In this document: in pieces, positions 12,394 through 24,440 of the stretch | Layout: the number at the start of each line of letters is the position of its first letter | Position numbering within the stretch: position 1 is the first letter of the stretch | NCBI GenBank assembly: GCA_003260075.1 | Contig: QLIY01000067.1 | Coordinates: forward strand, 186,001-250,000 | DNA length: 64,000 bases | Direction of reading: 5' to 3' | Source: Phallusia mammillata | Lineage: Eukaryota; Chordata; Ascidiacea; Phlebobranchia; Ascidiidae | Made by a program: the position numbers and the translations under genes | Notes under the pieces: model-generated | Database searches by the model: none | Seen by the model: the letters and a program-made list of their open reading frames with translations, nothing else | Told to the model about the DNA's origin: nothing

Positions 12394-13130
12394 ACATAAT
12401 ATCCCCTCTATAATACATGTTTCATATTTATATGCTTTTGTGCCACATGCATCACAATATTTTGTTAAGCTGAGCGAACAATAAAAATCATTGTTTTTAC
12501 ATTTCACTGATTGTACGAATTACCTCAATATCTCAATAAACTTATAGTTTTGCGTGAGTAACAGATTTAACAATATTTTTCGCAAAATTATTGTAATCAA
12601 CCTTTGTTTGAATGATGTCATTTTCTTTCATTCTATAATCGCATAAACCTCCATCAAACAGCATACGAGGCAGGCAACAGTGTTTGCGATTCGACTTTCG
12701 AGGGATTCACCGCACAGAGCCTGTATAACTCAGTTGGTAGAGCGCGAGTCCCGGAAAAACTCCTGTCGTGGATTCAAATCCCACCGCAGGATAGATTTTT
12801 CGAGCCTGTGGTTTTCCACATAGGAATGCTTTGTGATCAGCTGATTCAGGATAATTCCACCAATAGGCCTGGCGTCTTGTCATTCGTCCACCACCAAGCG
12901 GTGATGATTTCATCATCCAATACCCCCCCCCCAGCTGATTCAGGATAATTCCACCAATAGGCCTGGCGTCTTGTCATTCGCCCACCACCAAGCGGTTATG
13001 ATTTCATCACCCAACCGATCGAATTGTAGGCATTTGTATATGCCCAGAACAACTTCCATTTATCACATACAAGTACTAGTGCCTCTTTCCAGACTGATGC
13101 TTCTTCGTAGAGATTTAGTTTGACGGACTT
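12394..13130. other. Intergenic, convergent villin / olfactomedin 3' ends
   Basis: About 740 bases between two stop codons. Holds AT-rich 3'-UTR-like sequence (an aataaa at 12480), a plus-strand tRNA-derived SINE (12705-12870), a C-run at 12923-12932 and a second copy of the end of the SINE after it. No coding sequence seen. Confidence 0.6.
12705..12870 (+). repeat. tRNA-derived SINE, plus strand
   Basis: Head at 12718-12792: gtataactcagttggtagag (A-box) and ggattcaaatcccaccgcag (B-box), followed by gatagatttttcgagcc. Same family as the minus-strand copies at 6985 and 42400. Its 3' part is repeated at 12933-13015 after the C-run 12923-12932. Confidence 0.85.
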
Positions 13131-16100
13131 TCACGGAACTTTTACATCATATGTCGTCAAATCTCCTTTATCCCAAGCATAAAGACGCCGTTCTCGATGA
13201 TAGTAATCCAACATGGTCAGGAATTGATTTCTGAAAACAAAACTTACTGAAATTAAAGATTTTTAACAACCGCGTCTTATGATCAAATGTGCATCAATAA
13301 GTTATACAAGTTGGTGATTTAAACCCCCCCCCCCCGATGATAGTAATCCAACATGGTCAGGAATTGATTTCTGAAAACAAAAACTTATTGAAATTAAAGA
13401 TTTTTAACAACCGCGTCTTATGATCAAACGTGCATCAATAAGTTATACAAGTTGGTGATTTAAATCTCTCCCCAAATTTATTTAATAAAGAATTATTTCG
13501 GGTTAATTGGTCAAAGAAAGCATAGATTGACAAGATTACTCTAAAGACTAAAACGATCACTAAGTCGGGACAGCCGCGCAAGGTTAGACAAAGCGTTACA
13601 CAATGCAAAAAATGAAAAATCAAGTTTCAAAACTATTCTATAATAATAGTTCGCGTCAAACTAGAGCTTCTATGTATTTTCAATCATTCTCTTAACATAT
13701 AATGTTGTTAATTTACCTGATAGTCATGGTAATGTTTGGTCTCAGTACAGAATTTGTTTTTGTGTCAAATGCGTAATTCAGGGTTGTCGAGTACGAGTCG
13801 TACCGCTTGAGGGCGTACAAGATCCCGTATGCCATGAATGCATTGCCAGCCCATCGTTTCGTATAACGTGTATTCCATGTCTTAGTGACCTTAAACAAAT
13901 AAGGAACAGCAGTTTTAAAGTACAGTTACTGGTGGTTGTGGCGCCAATCTTTTGCACATTGTTGCAAATAGAGTATGATAACAATTAGGAAAAGCTTTTA
14001 ACCCCAAGTCAGTCTGCAAAAATTCTTGTTCAATTAGAACCGACAGATTTTAGTACATCACTAAATGGTTGCATTACTTCTTGATCAGGTTAAATAACGA
14101 CAGTTAAAGGTCAGGGGTTCGAATCCCACTCCACACTAGATTTTTCCAGCATGGCTACATCATACAGGTTATTTTTGTTTTTAGGACACCTGTCACAGAT
14201 AAGCTGTTATAATACACATTTGGAATATGGCTCTTCTAGGTCAATACTACGTAATAAATACGTTTATTGTGGCTACTATAGCTTTAACATGCGTTATAGT
14301 TAAGTATATACTTCACAGGTGTTTTTACCTCTAAAGTATTTTCGTCCAACCGGCCTATCGTAATATTCCATTCATTTGCTTCAGTGGCATAAATTACCCA
14401 CAATCCCTCGCTGTCAGCCGCCAGATCAACGTCACTGCTGCCGGCCCATTGATATGGACACGAATTAGCGTAGCCTGCTCCTGGTATAGTTTTCTCTAAT
14501 ACCACGTCTCTTTGCTCGAAATTGTACTTTACGATTTTATTGCTGTTGTATCTAAAACGTATGCCATGAGGATATTAGATCAGTCATTAATTGGATAAGA
14601 AAGGTTTGCCAGTGCTGTCCAAAGTGTTTGACCTTTTGTGATTGCATACAAAATACGCTAAATAAGCTCCGCTTTTGTAGAATACAAATATTACGTTAAA
14701 AAGATAACTTGATCGTTTTAAGAGGCCATAATTCAAACAAAGACTATAGTTTAAATAAGGTTCCAAAGTTATGTAATCCGCAACAAACAAACAACAAAAA
14801 AATAAACAAAAAAGTTAGTTACGTTTTAGGAAAAACTTTAAATTGTGCTTTTCTAATACTGGATTTGCTTTAATGAATACCTAGCTAAGTTAAAAACTCT
14901 GAAACAGTTGGAAATTACTTGCTAAAGTATAGGTTTCCATTCATGACTACATGACCAGTGCCACCCCAGTAATACGGCAGAAGATAGAAGTCAGCGAGTG
15001 TTTCGTTTGCCTCACTTGTGTATACTTTAACCTTGTTGCTTTTCACATAATTTTCCAAAACATACACGAAGTTGTTGTTCAGGGTTTGATCCTAAACAAG
15101 AATTAATTACCAAAATCTAAATTCCACACCAATTTTTTTTGTGACGAGTTTTAACAAAAAAATTAAATAGAAGAATTAGGCCTTTATCATATTGTTTAAC
15201 GGTACTATTTCCAAAAACATTGTTGGAAGCATCAAAAGCGTGTTAAAGTAAAATTCACAAGATTTGCAGCAAGTATAGCGTAGCGTAAGTGTTTCAGATA
15301 ATTAAACAAAGATAATTTTGAAGGATTGCAAGAAAATAGTTTCACAAATTAAAAAAAAACTTCTGACCTTCATCCATGCTCCGATCGTATTTTCTGCTTT
15401 CCTGTGTACCATTGGTTCCTCAATTGAAACGATCATGTTTCTTGGTTTATCTGATTTCACATGTGCGTGAACGGATGTGTTTGCCTAAAAAACGAAAACA
15501 ATAAGTTTCAACAGAAACGAAACTTTGTAAAGTAATGTATTTCGACATCTTGTTCTCATTTTTAAATCCGTTACAATAGCATCGGTTTCTTTATCTAAAA
15601 CGATTGTTAACACTTTCACGCTTGTCTAGATGTAAGGTCAAACTTTAAATTTGTTAACAGAATGGCAATTCGTAAGTTATTACAAAAAAGTTTTTAAAAG
15701 TATTTGTTTTTTATGAATTCGTCATACTGTTGGGCTAATTCTGTCAGAACAAACACTTCGTTGTTGGTTTCATAGATAACCAGCAGTGGTGGGATTCAGC
15801 CGGTTCGCACCGGTTCTATAGAACCGTCGCACGAAATTTTATGAGATTAGCGAACCGGTTAGCGTTACTGGTTACTGTCAATGGACTTTTTGTAACAGAA
15901 CCGGCTAAAAAATATGACTTCTGTGATAGAACCGACTAACAAAAAATTTAAATCCCACCACTGTTAACCAGTATTAAAACGTTACCTTTCTTGTATACGT
16001 GGTAGATATCGTCGTTGTGGGGTTCGTGGGGCCTATTTGATCTACGTATTGTTGTTTCGAAGAGGTTTTAGAGGAATCGTTTAACCCAGTCGTCTGTAAA

Positions 16101-16893
16101 ATCTGCAAAGTAAGTATTTTGAACAAACCAGATAGAACCCTTCAAACAGGACCACATCTCTGTTAATAGAAGCAAACAATCATACAGTACTACACACAAA
16201 GACATGTTACAAATTGTTGCTTTGTGTGTATGCTGCTTAAAAATATAATCCCAATTGATAGCTTGTAAATTTTACATTAAAATTGATAGAGAACGAAAAA
16301 AGTACGGCTTTAATTAAGACCAACAATATTTTTCTTTAAATAATGGCTGATGAATTTACTTCCAACTTTAATAATTATTTTTAAATACCGTTTTGATTTG
16401 CACCAGACCCGTAGACTGGTTGTTCATTGTTGCTTTGTGTTGATAAGCAACTGCTTGATCAGTTACACGTGATGAATTAATGTCATAATTACGTCTGAGT
16501 TTTTGTTTATAGCGGGGGTGGACAGCTAGAGAAACTTGTATGTCAGTTGACCGAAGATAGTTGAAGCAAAATATGAAGGTAATTGCGAGGAATATCACAT
16601 ACGATGAAATCGTGTTCTGCAAAACAAAACCGGTTTTATTATCAGATCAAACCTTATGTTCACAACGTTTGAAAATCCTTGTCTTGTGAAAATTATTAGT
16701 CTATCTCTGGGCAGATCAGATATGAGTGAATTCATTCACACCAGCAACACTTTTCCCGTTTAGTTCTAATATGTGACACAAAAGCTAACATACAACTGTT
16801 ATTTGTTACAAACTCTAGACCTACCTTTTGCTTCTTTTTTAATGCCTTGGATTTAGAGTTTAACTTGATTTTAGTTTTGCCAGTCTTGTGCAT
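13131..16893 (-). CDS. Type II membrane protein with C-terminal olfactomedin domain
   Basis: Eight exons in transcription order: 16825-16893, 16389-16616, 15986-16102, 15368-15484, 14919-15091, 14329-14551, 13717-13889, 13131-13230. They total 1200 nt, 399 aa plus stop, all in phase. The start gives a short Lys-rich cytoplasmic tail (MHKTGKTKIK...), then a hydrophobic span at about residues 24-44 (SYVIFLAITFIFCF), a polar Ser/Thr-rich stalk, and an olfactomedin domain from about residue 140 to the end. Hallmarks: GAWMK, YWGGTGHVVMNGNLYF, YNSNKIVKY, DVDLAADSEGLWVIY, TWNTRYTKRWAGNAF, LDYYHRERRLYAWD. Topology recalls gliomedin/colmedin, but no collagen repeat is present. The family acts outside the cell in adhesion and matrix assembly. 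Both cysteines of the usual domain disulfide are missing. Confidence 0.92.
13196..13463 (-). repeat. Duplicated part of last olfactomedin exon around C-run 13324-13335
   Basis: 13196-13323 and 13336-13463 are near-identical. Each contains the 5' part of the terminal exon and its acceptor (ctgaaaac on +). Only the copy joined to 13131 has the stop, so the second is a partial allelic copy, not a second exon. Confidence 0.85.
14085..14160 (+). repeat. Degenerate tRNA-SINE remnant
   Basis: Contains a B-box-like ggttcgaatccca followed by the tail word ctagatttttccagc that also follows the tRNA part of better copies in this window. The A-box half is not recognisable. Intronic. Confidence 0.4.
15784..15963. 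mobile_element. 180-bp hAT-like MITE with 8-bp target duplication
   Basis: Begins cagtggtgggattcagccgg and ends with the imperfect inverse (...aaatcccaccactg). It is flanked by ataaccag (15776-15783) and ttaaccag (15964-15971), an 8-bp duplication with one mismatch. Lies in an intron of the olfactomedin gene. A truncated relative starts at about 41305. Confidence 0.85.
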
Positions 16894-17701
16894 TTCGATC
16901 AACGTTCATTTACAGTTTATTTGACCACCAGTAAATTGCTTACACCAATTCAAAACCCAACATATAACATTCAACTGAAAATACAGAAACCCCTGTAAAC
17001 TAGCCTACTGTAGTAGTATTTCAGCATTTGCTTCACTTAAATTATCATGGATATTAGACTATATTCCTCCTAATTACAGACACTATAAATGTCTTTCAAA
17101 TTACATTATTAGACACAAAGTTAACGCCCATTTACAATTTCAAAGCCTGAAACGAAAAGCTAAGAGCTTATTGCAATCAGGTTGACCGACTGTTTTTGTT
17201 TCCACCTTTGACTGTTCATTGTTTTCAGACACTCAATTACCCCCAGGCTATAATCTATCGCGATCGTAGATAGAATCAATTTGTTGCTTAAACAACAGAA
17301 TAGGCTCTTTAGATACACAACACGCATTTACCAATATCTTTTTAAATGCAAAATAAATTTTAGTTGCTGTGATGCAAGTTTTGTAATTTTAATGATTTGT
17401 TGTTATTTTGATTTTTTACATCATAATTTACAAAAGAAAACACAACAACCAAATTAAAGTGTGACAAAAATTTAACAATGCGTTGATAATCAAGTCATTT
17501 TCTAACGCAATGAGAATTCTTTACCCCTTGATGGAAAAAAAATTGATTTTCAATGAAACGCAACCCTGAAAAATGCGCGGGAATTTAACCAATTATGACG
17601 TCAGACAGACGGCCCCGGGTTTCTCCGATACGCGCCGTGATTTGAAAATCACCAAATGCACGTGTTCAGCACACTGACCAAGATTACAAGCGCCTGCCAA
17701 A
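16894..17701. promoter_or_regulatory. Divergent intergenic region, olfactomedin / bHLH genes
   Basis: About 800 bases between two oppositely directed start codons, so it should hold both promoters. Mostly AT-rich; a short GC-rich patch (ggccccgggtttctccg, about 17612) lies 70-90 bases before the bHLH start. No TATA box or known operator can be assigned. Confidence 0.4.
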
Positions 17702-20700
17702 ATGGAGAAAATCCGCAGGTAATTATTTGATCACTTGTTGATAATTTAGTTGCTTTGCTTTGTAAATCGTTCGAGCTACTTTTCCCCCCCCCCCCAGGTA
17801 ATTATTTGATCACTTGTTGATAATTTAGTTGCTTTGCTTTGTGGATCGTTCGAGCTACTTTGACAATAATTGTTTTGTAATCGTGCTACTAATTTGAATC
17901 AGATTTGGCTAGTTGGTGCTAATTTTCTGTTGGTCTTAATTGATTTAATTAAAAATATCGAACTGCTGTAAGAACATCTGTCAGTTACTTATAGTAGTTT
18001 TATACAAACAGTAAACCAATTTTATGTGAGTGGTTTTTTGGACTTTTTTGACAAAACATGCAGAAAGAGGATCAACAATTCGTTGGAACAGTTAAGAAAG
18101 CTCTTGCCTTATTCTGTCAACATGAAAAAGGACATGGCTTCCCTACTTGAACAAACAGTTGAATACATTAATATTATGCACACTGTGTTAAATGAAGACA
18201 AACCTGCTTGCCTAAACAAGGTAAAATATAAACTGAATTATCATGATAATTGCAAACTAATTTAGATTTTGGTTATGACAGATTTTGGTTTTATAAAATA
18301 ACTGTTGTTGTCAGGTTTATCTTTCCTATCGACAAAAGACTGAGCAAATTGAGACATTTAGAAAAAATTTCAAGAAAACTGCAGCAAAAAAAGCAAAGGG
18401 TGAACCAGGGTTAGTGAACATAAAGTTCTAAATCGACTTTTCTGCTGCTATAACAACTATTTTTCAGGTGTTCATGGGGTCCACCATTTGGTCACAATCA
18501 ACAAATTGACATGAATCCATTCACCAAACATCCTTGCATGCCCTCATCGTATTATGATTCACATTGTATTGGCAATCCTATGTGGCAACAACATAAAATG
18601 CCAGACTCTTTTCTCATGAATCAACCAACATACAGGTTGTGGGGTTTGTTTGTGGCATCTACAAATAATGGCCTAACATTTTTTCTTGAATGATTTAGGA
18701 ATTTCTATTTACATTCAAGTTGTGTCTCTTGTTGCAGTTGTTTGTTGTTGCTAATCAACTGCTTTCAGATTGACCCCAATTGGATCTAAGCAGCTTACTG
18801 TGTTTAGAACCATTTTCTGACCAACGTTGTTGTAGGGCAGGGGTTTTTAACCAGGGGTACGAAGCACCAAAGCAGGGGGTACGACAGTCAGTGTAAAATT
18901 ATACGCTATTTAGGCATATTTGTGAAGAATGTGTAACAAGTTACTTTGTTATATGTACTTGATTTTAATCGACTGATTGTTGGTGTTCTGTAAATATTGT
19001 TGAACTTACAAAAATGCATGCGATTAATACACTGGGTTTAATTCTTATTATTGTTTACTTCCGTCGGCCATTTTAGACCGGGGGTACGAGAAAATGTCAT
19101 GGAAGCTCAAGGGGTACGAGCGCTAAAAAGGTTAAGAAACACTGTTGTAGGGTGTTTGTCACATATATTATTGTACCTTACATCTTTTTTGTAAGTACCT
19201 TAACCTTGATTCCTAATTCATTAATAATGGTTGTCAAGTTTTTGGCACATTACTACTATATTGTATTTATGTATGTTAATCAATTGTTTAAATTTTAAGT
19301 CAAAACCAAATATATCATTGTGTCACTGTTATACTGCTTGAATCAAGGTTTCTTGTTTTTAGTGGACAAACAAACAATCACTTTCTGACAGTAGCACCTC
19401 CGACATCTTCAATACATTCACGGTCCTTATACTATCCACCACCTACAAAGCAGTGTAAGCATGTGATGCAAATATACATTTTATACAAACAATTCAAACT
19501 TTTTTTGTGCAGTCGAATGTGGAAGTGATACATCTCAAGCACAGGATGCAAACCAATCTATTGATGCGGCAAAGTCGGGTAAATAAAGTTCTTACTAAAC
19601 GTTCATTTCCGACACTGAATTTTTTATGTTAGTTGATACAACATTACTTTTCATGATCTATTTCCTCATTTAGTGCTCTCCATATTCATTTTAGTTTATT
19701 ACTAAAATATGGTTTTGTTTCAAATCATGATCCATATATCCAGTTTTTATCATATTAATGTATTGCTTTGCTTTTTTTGTTGTGTATATTCAACACAACA
19801 AACTAGAGTTAGTAAATTGGACTGCATTTAAAAAAAAGCTTTAATTTATATGTTGCTATTTCCTATCAAGCCTCTCAGTCAAGTTCAAAGTTTGGAAGTT
19901 GGCAAGTAGTGACAGGGACAAGTCAAACTCCCCAACATGCTTTGACGATGAAAAGCAATTTGACTTCACCACACGATGGAGTAAGGAATTGATTGTGTTG
20001 CAAACAATCTTTAGGACACAAAATAAATGCAACTTTTTTATTTACAGACAATCAACAAGTCTGTAATCTTCCACAATGATAATGGTAAATTATTTTTACA
20101 AGTTGTTTCATTAAAGTAATACTATTGTCTAAAATTCTCTTTGAGGTGAATCAAACATTACACATAATGCATCTAAAACTGTAGTAGTGCAATTTAAAGT
20201 TGTCAACCTAAATGATTCTTATCCTAAATTGTCTAAATAGTCCATTTGAGCTCTACAACAGGATTCTGTTCATTCGGTATTTGTTCGTTTTTAGTTTGTA
20301 AAACTATAATTAACTGCATGCAACAATTGTGCAATCTTAACATACAAATAGACGTTTTGCTATACAGTCGGTAATGTCAGGTAAAAGCAAAAATTCCAGG
20401 GTAAAAAAATATAAAATAGGATTTGGTACTTTGGGTTTGTTTAACTCAGGGGTGCACAACCTTTTTTCACTCGCGATCGACTTTTGGGGTAGATCCCCCC
20501 CCCCAATTTTTTATGTTAGTTGATACAACATTACTTTTCATGATCTATTTCCCCATTAAGTGCTCTCCATATTCATTTTAGTTTATTACTAACATATGGT
20601 TTTGTTTCAAATCATGATCCATATATCTAGTTTTTATCATAGTAATGTATTGCTTTGCGTTTTTTGATATGTATATTCAACACAACGAATTAGAGTTAGT

Positions 20701-23700
20701 GAATTGGACTACATTTAAAAAAAAAGCTTTAATTTATATGTTGCTATTTCCTATCAAGCCTCTCAGTCAAGTTCAAAGTTAGGAAGTTGGCAAGTAGTGA
20801 CAGGAACAAGTCAAACTCCCCAACATGCTTTGACAATGAAAAGCAATTTGAGTTCACCACACGATGGAGTAAGGAATTGATTGTGTTGCAAACAATCTTT
20901 AGGACACAAAATAAATGCAACTTTTTTATTTACAGACAATCAACAAGTCTCAAATCTTCCACAATGATAACGGTAAATTATTTTCTATACTATTAAAGTA
21001 GTACTGATGTTTAAATAATTACAAACTCCGTTTCTAATTAATTACACATACTGCAGAACAGTGTTTCTTAACTTATGGTACTCCAGTCTGCAGAACATGG
21101 CGAGATATCGTGCGTGCAGGACCTACATGTCCCGCGTGCACGACCTGTAAGCTCGCATGCAAGACCAATTTCAACAGGCGCAAAGCAAGTAAAAGAGGTC
21201 AAGACAGGCCAATTAAATGCCTTTGGTGCAAAAGTTTCGTGTGCAAAGCCCAAAACTTGGCATGCAAAATTTTTTTTACAAAAAAAAATCGCATGTGCAG
21301 CTGCCACACTCTGCAGACTGGATGGTACTGGTACCACAAGTGGTATGACAGGGCTGAAAAGGTGATATGCAAGTAGCTTTCTGCTATAATTAATTCAAGT
21401 CAAATCAAGAATTACAACCAAACGGACCCTGGTTTTTGGCAAAACTTGTGTTTTGGACATTATTTTACAATTGCTAACTTTGCTGATGTCAGAAATCTGC
21501 TAGTCTAGTCAAGAAGAACAGGCCTATATTTTTGGTTGAGAACCAGTGCTGTAGAATAATAATTTAAAGTTGTGAATTATGATTGTCATAATCCTAAATT
21601 ATCTTAATTGAAAAGTCAATTTGAGTGATTTAATATGGTTATTCATTTGGTGTTTGTATATTTGTGGTTTGTAAAACCTTTATCAACTGTAAGAAACTAT
21701 CCCTGCTTGTAAATAGAATTGCTGCAGTTACCAGTAAATGTTTTTATCTGCAGGTGAATGGCAACACCCTATGTTGAACCAATCACCTTCAAAACTTGCC
21801 ACAGGTAAATTCTACGTACTTGTTTTTTCTTAACATATACAAGGGCTGCATTTTCAATTTTTATCTTATTTTGTTTCAGAAACTGTGATGGGCAAACCAC
21901 AAACAGAATTTTATGATGGTAAATAGCTCATTCTGTGAATTGAATTTGCAATGTCTGTTTTAATGCAATAATGTAACATGTAATTTAATCATAAACATTA
22001 CTGCCAAGGTGCTGGTGTATATAGAAATAATGTAACATGTGTTTTTAGAGAACAATAACACTACAATTCCTGGTGCAAGCACAAAATCAGGTAAAAAACT
22101 GTGAAAAAAAATAAAACATCCCCCCCCCCTATTTTAAATAATTTTCTGCAACCCTCGCGATCGACTTGAGATCAGTCTGAGATCGACCAGTCACGCGATC
22201 GACGGTTTGGGCACCCCTGGTTTAACTCATCCGGAATAGTTTACAATTCTCGATATCCCCGGTGATCAGTAGAAATGGTGCACTTCACATTTTATACACA
22301 GGTGAATGGCAACATCCTATGTTGAACCAATCACCAGCCAAACTCAGCACAGGTAAACTTATAAAGTTGTTTTTTTACACACATAGTACGGATTGTAGTT
22401 TCATTTTATCTGTTTTGTTTCAGAAAATGTCATGGGCAAACCACAAACAGAATTTTATGATGGTAAATAGATTATTCGATTGGAATATATATATGTGCAT
22501 AGTGTTTTTAATGCAATAATGTTACATGTGTTTTAGAGAACAATAACACTACAGTTCCTGGTGCAAGCACAAAATCAGGTAAAAAACTGTGAAAAAAAAA
22601 TAAAACATAAAAATAGCTTTGTTGTGGATAATGTATGCTGTTTTTTCTTCATAAAATTTAGTTGAAAATAAGTCTTTATCAGAAAAGGCTTTAAACAGCT
22701 CAGTGGACATTACTAAAGCAATTACAAGTCCATTGCAAATGCACTGTGACATCACAGATGGCAATATGAAGTGTGACTCGCCTCAGAACAAAGGTAAACA
22801 TCATTTCAAGTTTTATTAACACAATCCAAACTTTTCTTTATTGTGTAGTTTCACCACCTGAGATGTATTTTGCTACAAGTGATGCAACAAACATGTAAGT
22901 ATTGCCTCCTTATTCACACGGACTCAAGAATTTGAAATCATCCCTGAGCATTGTATTGCTTTTCATACCACATTAGCATTGTAGACGCATTGAGAATGAT
23001 TATAATCAATACCAATGACTCTCTCATCGGCTACGAATAGGAGGCAAAACAATTTGGAGCGGCATTCATGCACTTTGAAGTAAACAAAAATGATGAACAA
23101 AAACTATAACTGATGCAACTAATGTCTGCCCCCCCCCCATTTTGCTACAAGTGATGCAACAAACATGTAAGTATTGCCTCCTTATTTAGATGGACTCAAG
23201 AATTTTAAATCATACCTGACCATTGTATTGCTTTTCTTACCACAATAGCATCTGTAGACACATTGAGAATGATTATAATCAAAGCCAATGACTCTCTCAT
23301 CGGCTACGAATAGGTGGCAAAACAATTTGGAGCGGCATTCATGCACTTTGAAGTAAAAAAAAATGATGAACAAAAACTATAACTGATGCAACTAATGTCT
23401 GATATTGTGATACAGTGGAGGTCTTGATTAGTTAAAACAGAACTCCACCTAATTGAAGTGAACTGACTTTGACCACAAACAAAGCTCTAATGCGGCCCTT
23501 ACATAGTTTTCACTGTTATTGCAGTTATTTTTTTGAAAAGTTGGTGAAAAGTCCAAAAATATCACAACACTGGCACGTCTTGTGAATAAAATATACTTGT
23601 AGTAGATAAATTTGGTCACTTACACAGCCTAATGCACATGCTTTTTTAGCTCAACCTTGTATGGTGGGTTTGCTTGGAATGCATTACCTCCATTAAGTTT

Positions 23701-23842
23701 GAACCCAAACTACTTGACTGCAAACTCTCAAGCTCATCTTATACCTAACACTGAAGTGAATCAACATGCTACAAGTAGGATGGTTAGATTTTTGGTGGTC
23801 ATCACAATTTCTAATGGAATGTTACATATGGGCTTACTTTAA
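17702..23842 (+). CDS. bHLH transcription factor-like protein, family not assigned
   Basis: Exons: 17702-17718, 18064-18220, 18315-18409, 18468-18635, 19363-19454, 19513-19578, 19871-19980, 20048-20084, 21754-21804, 21880-21918, 22049-22090, 22662-22793, 22849-22894, 23650-23842. They total 1245 nt (414 aa) with consistent phases. Residues 1-45 form a bHLH domain: a short basic stretch (MEKIRRKRINN), helix 1 (SLEQLRKLLP), a short loop, and helix 2 (KKDMASLLEQTVEYINIMH). The rest is polar, rich in Ser, Gln, Asn and Pro, with no other domain. The KKDMASLLE helix 2 recalls SOHLH-type germ-line factors, but I would not assign it. A nuclear, dimeric DNA-binding role is inferred. Exons 19871-20084 and 21754-22090 each occur twice because of the C-run back-steps. 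The end of the last exon is the least certain part. Confidence 0.75.
17714..17866 (+). repeat. Duplication of first bHLH exon/intron boundary at C-run 17784-17795
   Basis: About 70 bases (caggtaattatttgatcac...) occur before and after a 12-base C-run with one visible mismatch (gtaaatcg/gtggatcg). The second copy carries only the end of the exon. Confidence 0.85.
18838..19144. mobile_element. 307-bp hAT-like MITE with perfect 8-bp target duplication
   Basis: Starts caggggtttttaacc and ends with an inverted counterpart (...aaaaaggttaagaaacactg). It is flanked by identical ttgtaggg at 18830-18837 and 19145-19152. Eight-base duplications and CAG ends are typical of hAT elements. Non-coding, inside a bHLH intron. 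Confidence 0.9.
19614..20985 (+). repeat. Back-step duplicating two bHLH exons (C-run 20495-20504)
   Basis: 19614-20085 reappears at 20505-20975 with scattered substitutions. Exons 19871-19980 and 20048-20084 recur as 20759-20868 and 20936-20972. Coding differences are few (for example Phe/Leu, Thr/Ser, Val/Gln), consistent with alleles. The protein model should use one copy only. Confidence 0.85.
20447..20494. mobile_element. 5' piece of a split hAT-like MITE
   Basis: caggggtgcacaacctttttt... follows the 8-mer gtttaact (20439-20446) and is cut off by the C-run at 20495. Its 3' piece is at 22130-22219, ending ...gcacccctg and followed by a second gtttaact (22220-22227). The matching target duplication shows the pieces belong together. 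Confidence 0.85.
21059..21548. mobile_element. 490-bp hAT-like non-autonomous element
   Basis: Begins cagtgtttcttaac and ends gttgagaaccagtg. It is flanked by ctgcagaa (21051-21058) and ctgtagaa (21549-21556), 7 of 8 bases identical. The corresponding place in the other allelic copy (about 20175-20200) runs through without the element, consistent with an empty site. The internal ORFs on both strands have no recognisable product. Confidence 0.75.
21754..22595 (+). repeat. Duplicated trio of small bHLH exons
   Basis: Exons 21754-21804, 21880-21918 and 22049-22090 recur as 22302-22352, 22424-22462 and 22537-22578 with the same splice phases and a few substitutions. The two sets are separated by a C-run and the 3' half of a split MITE, which argues for allelic copies rather than tandem exons. 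Real exon repetition cannot be excluded, because every exon starts and ends in phase 1. Confidence 0.7.
22130..22219. mobile_element. 3' piece of the split hAT-like MITE
   Basis: Follows the C-run 22120-22129 and contains ctgcaaccctcgcgatcgac ... gggcacccctg, then the target duplication gtttaact. The same 3' motif occurs at 9335-9382, so both are copies of one MITE family. Confidence 0.85.
22865..23403 (+). repeat. Duplication across C-run 23129-23138
   Basis: The end of exon 22849-22894 and its downstream intron (to 23128) recur from 23139 to about 23400 with scattered differences. No extra coding information. Confidence 0.8.
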
Positions 23843-24440
23843 GGAAACCTCTATAATTATCGCAAATACGCTTTATTGCAAATATTTCAAATTGCAAAAA
23901 ATAAAGTACTCTGGCAGTTTTTTGTTTTGTGTAGTTATAGTTAATATAACAATTGATTACTGCAACATTATATAAAAGGCAAATAGGAACCTAAAAATAA
24001 TTCAAAATACTTTACATAAATTGTTTAAAACTTTTAAACTAATTAATCACTGTAAACAAACATCTCACTATTTTATATCTTTTAGATAGTACCCCCCCCC
24101 CCCTACAAGTAGGATGGTTAGATTTTTGGTGGTCATCACAATTTCTAATGTAAACTGAGACATTAATGGTGTAGGAATGCTACATTGAGCTTACTTCGAG
24201 GAAACTGCTATAATTATAGTAAATATGCTTTATTGCAAACATTTCGAATTGCAAATAGTAAAAGTACCCTGGCAGTTTTTTTTGTTTCATGTAGTTATAG
24301 TTAATGTAACAAAGGTACACAGGTTTTGATTACTACAACATTATATAAAAGGCAAATAGGAAGCTAAAAATGATTTAAAATATGTCACACATATTGTTTA
24401 AAACTTCTAATTGGTTCAAAGCAAACCGAAAATCAATTTT
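23766..24440 (+). repeat. Duplication of the bHLH 3' end across C-run 24092-24103
   Basis: The last 70 or so coding bases and 3' flank (23766-24091) recur at 24104-24440. The two copies differ in the final codons (one ends ...GMLHMGLL, the other stops soon after ...ISN). An aataaa-type signal (aaaataaagtac, about 23900) is present in the first. Confidence 0.75.
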
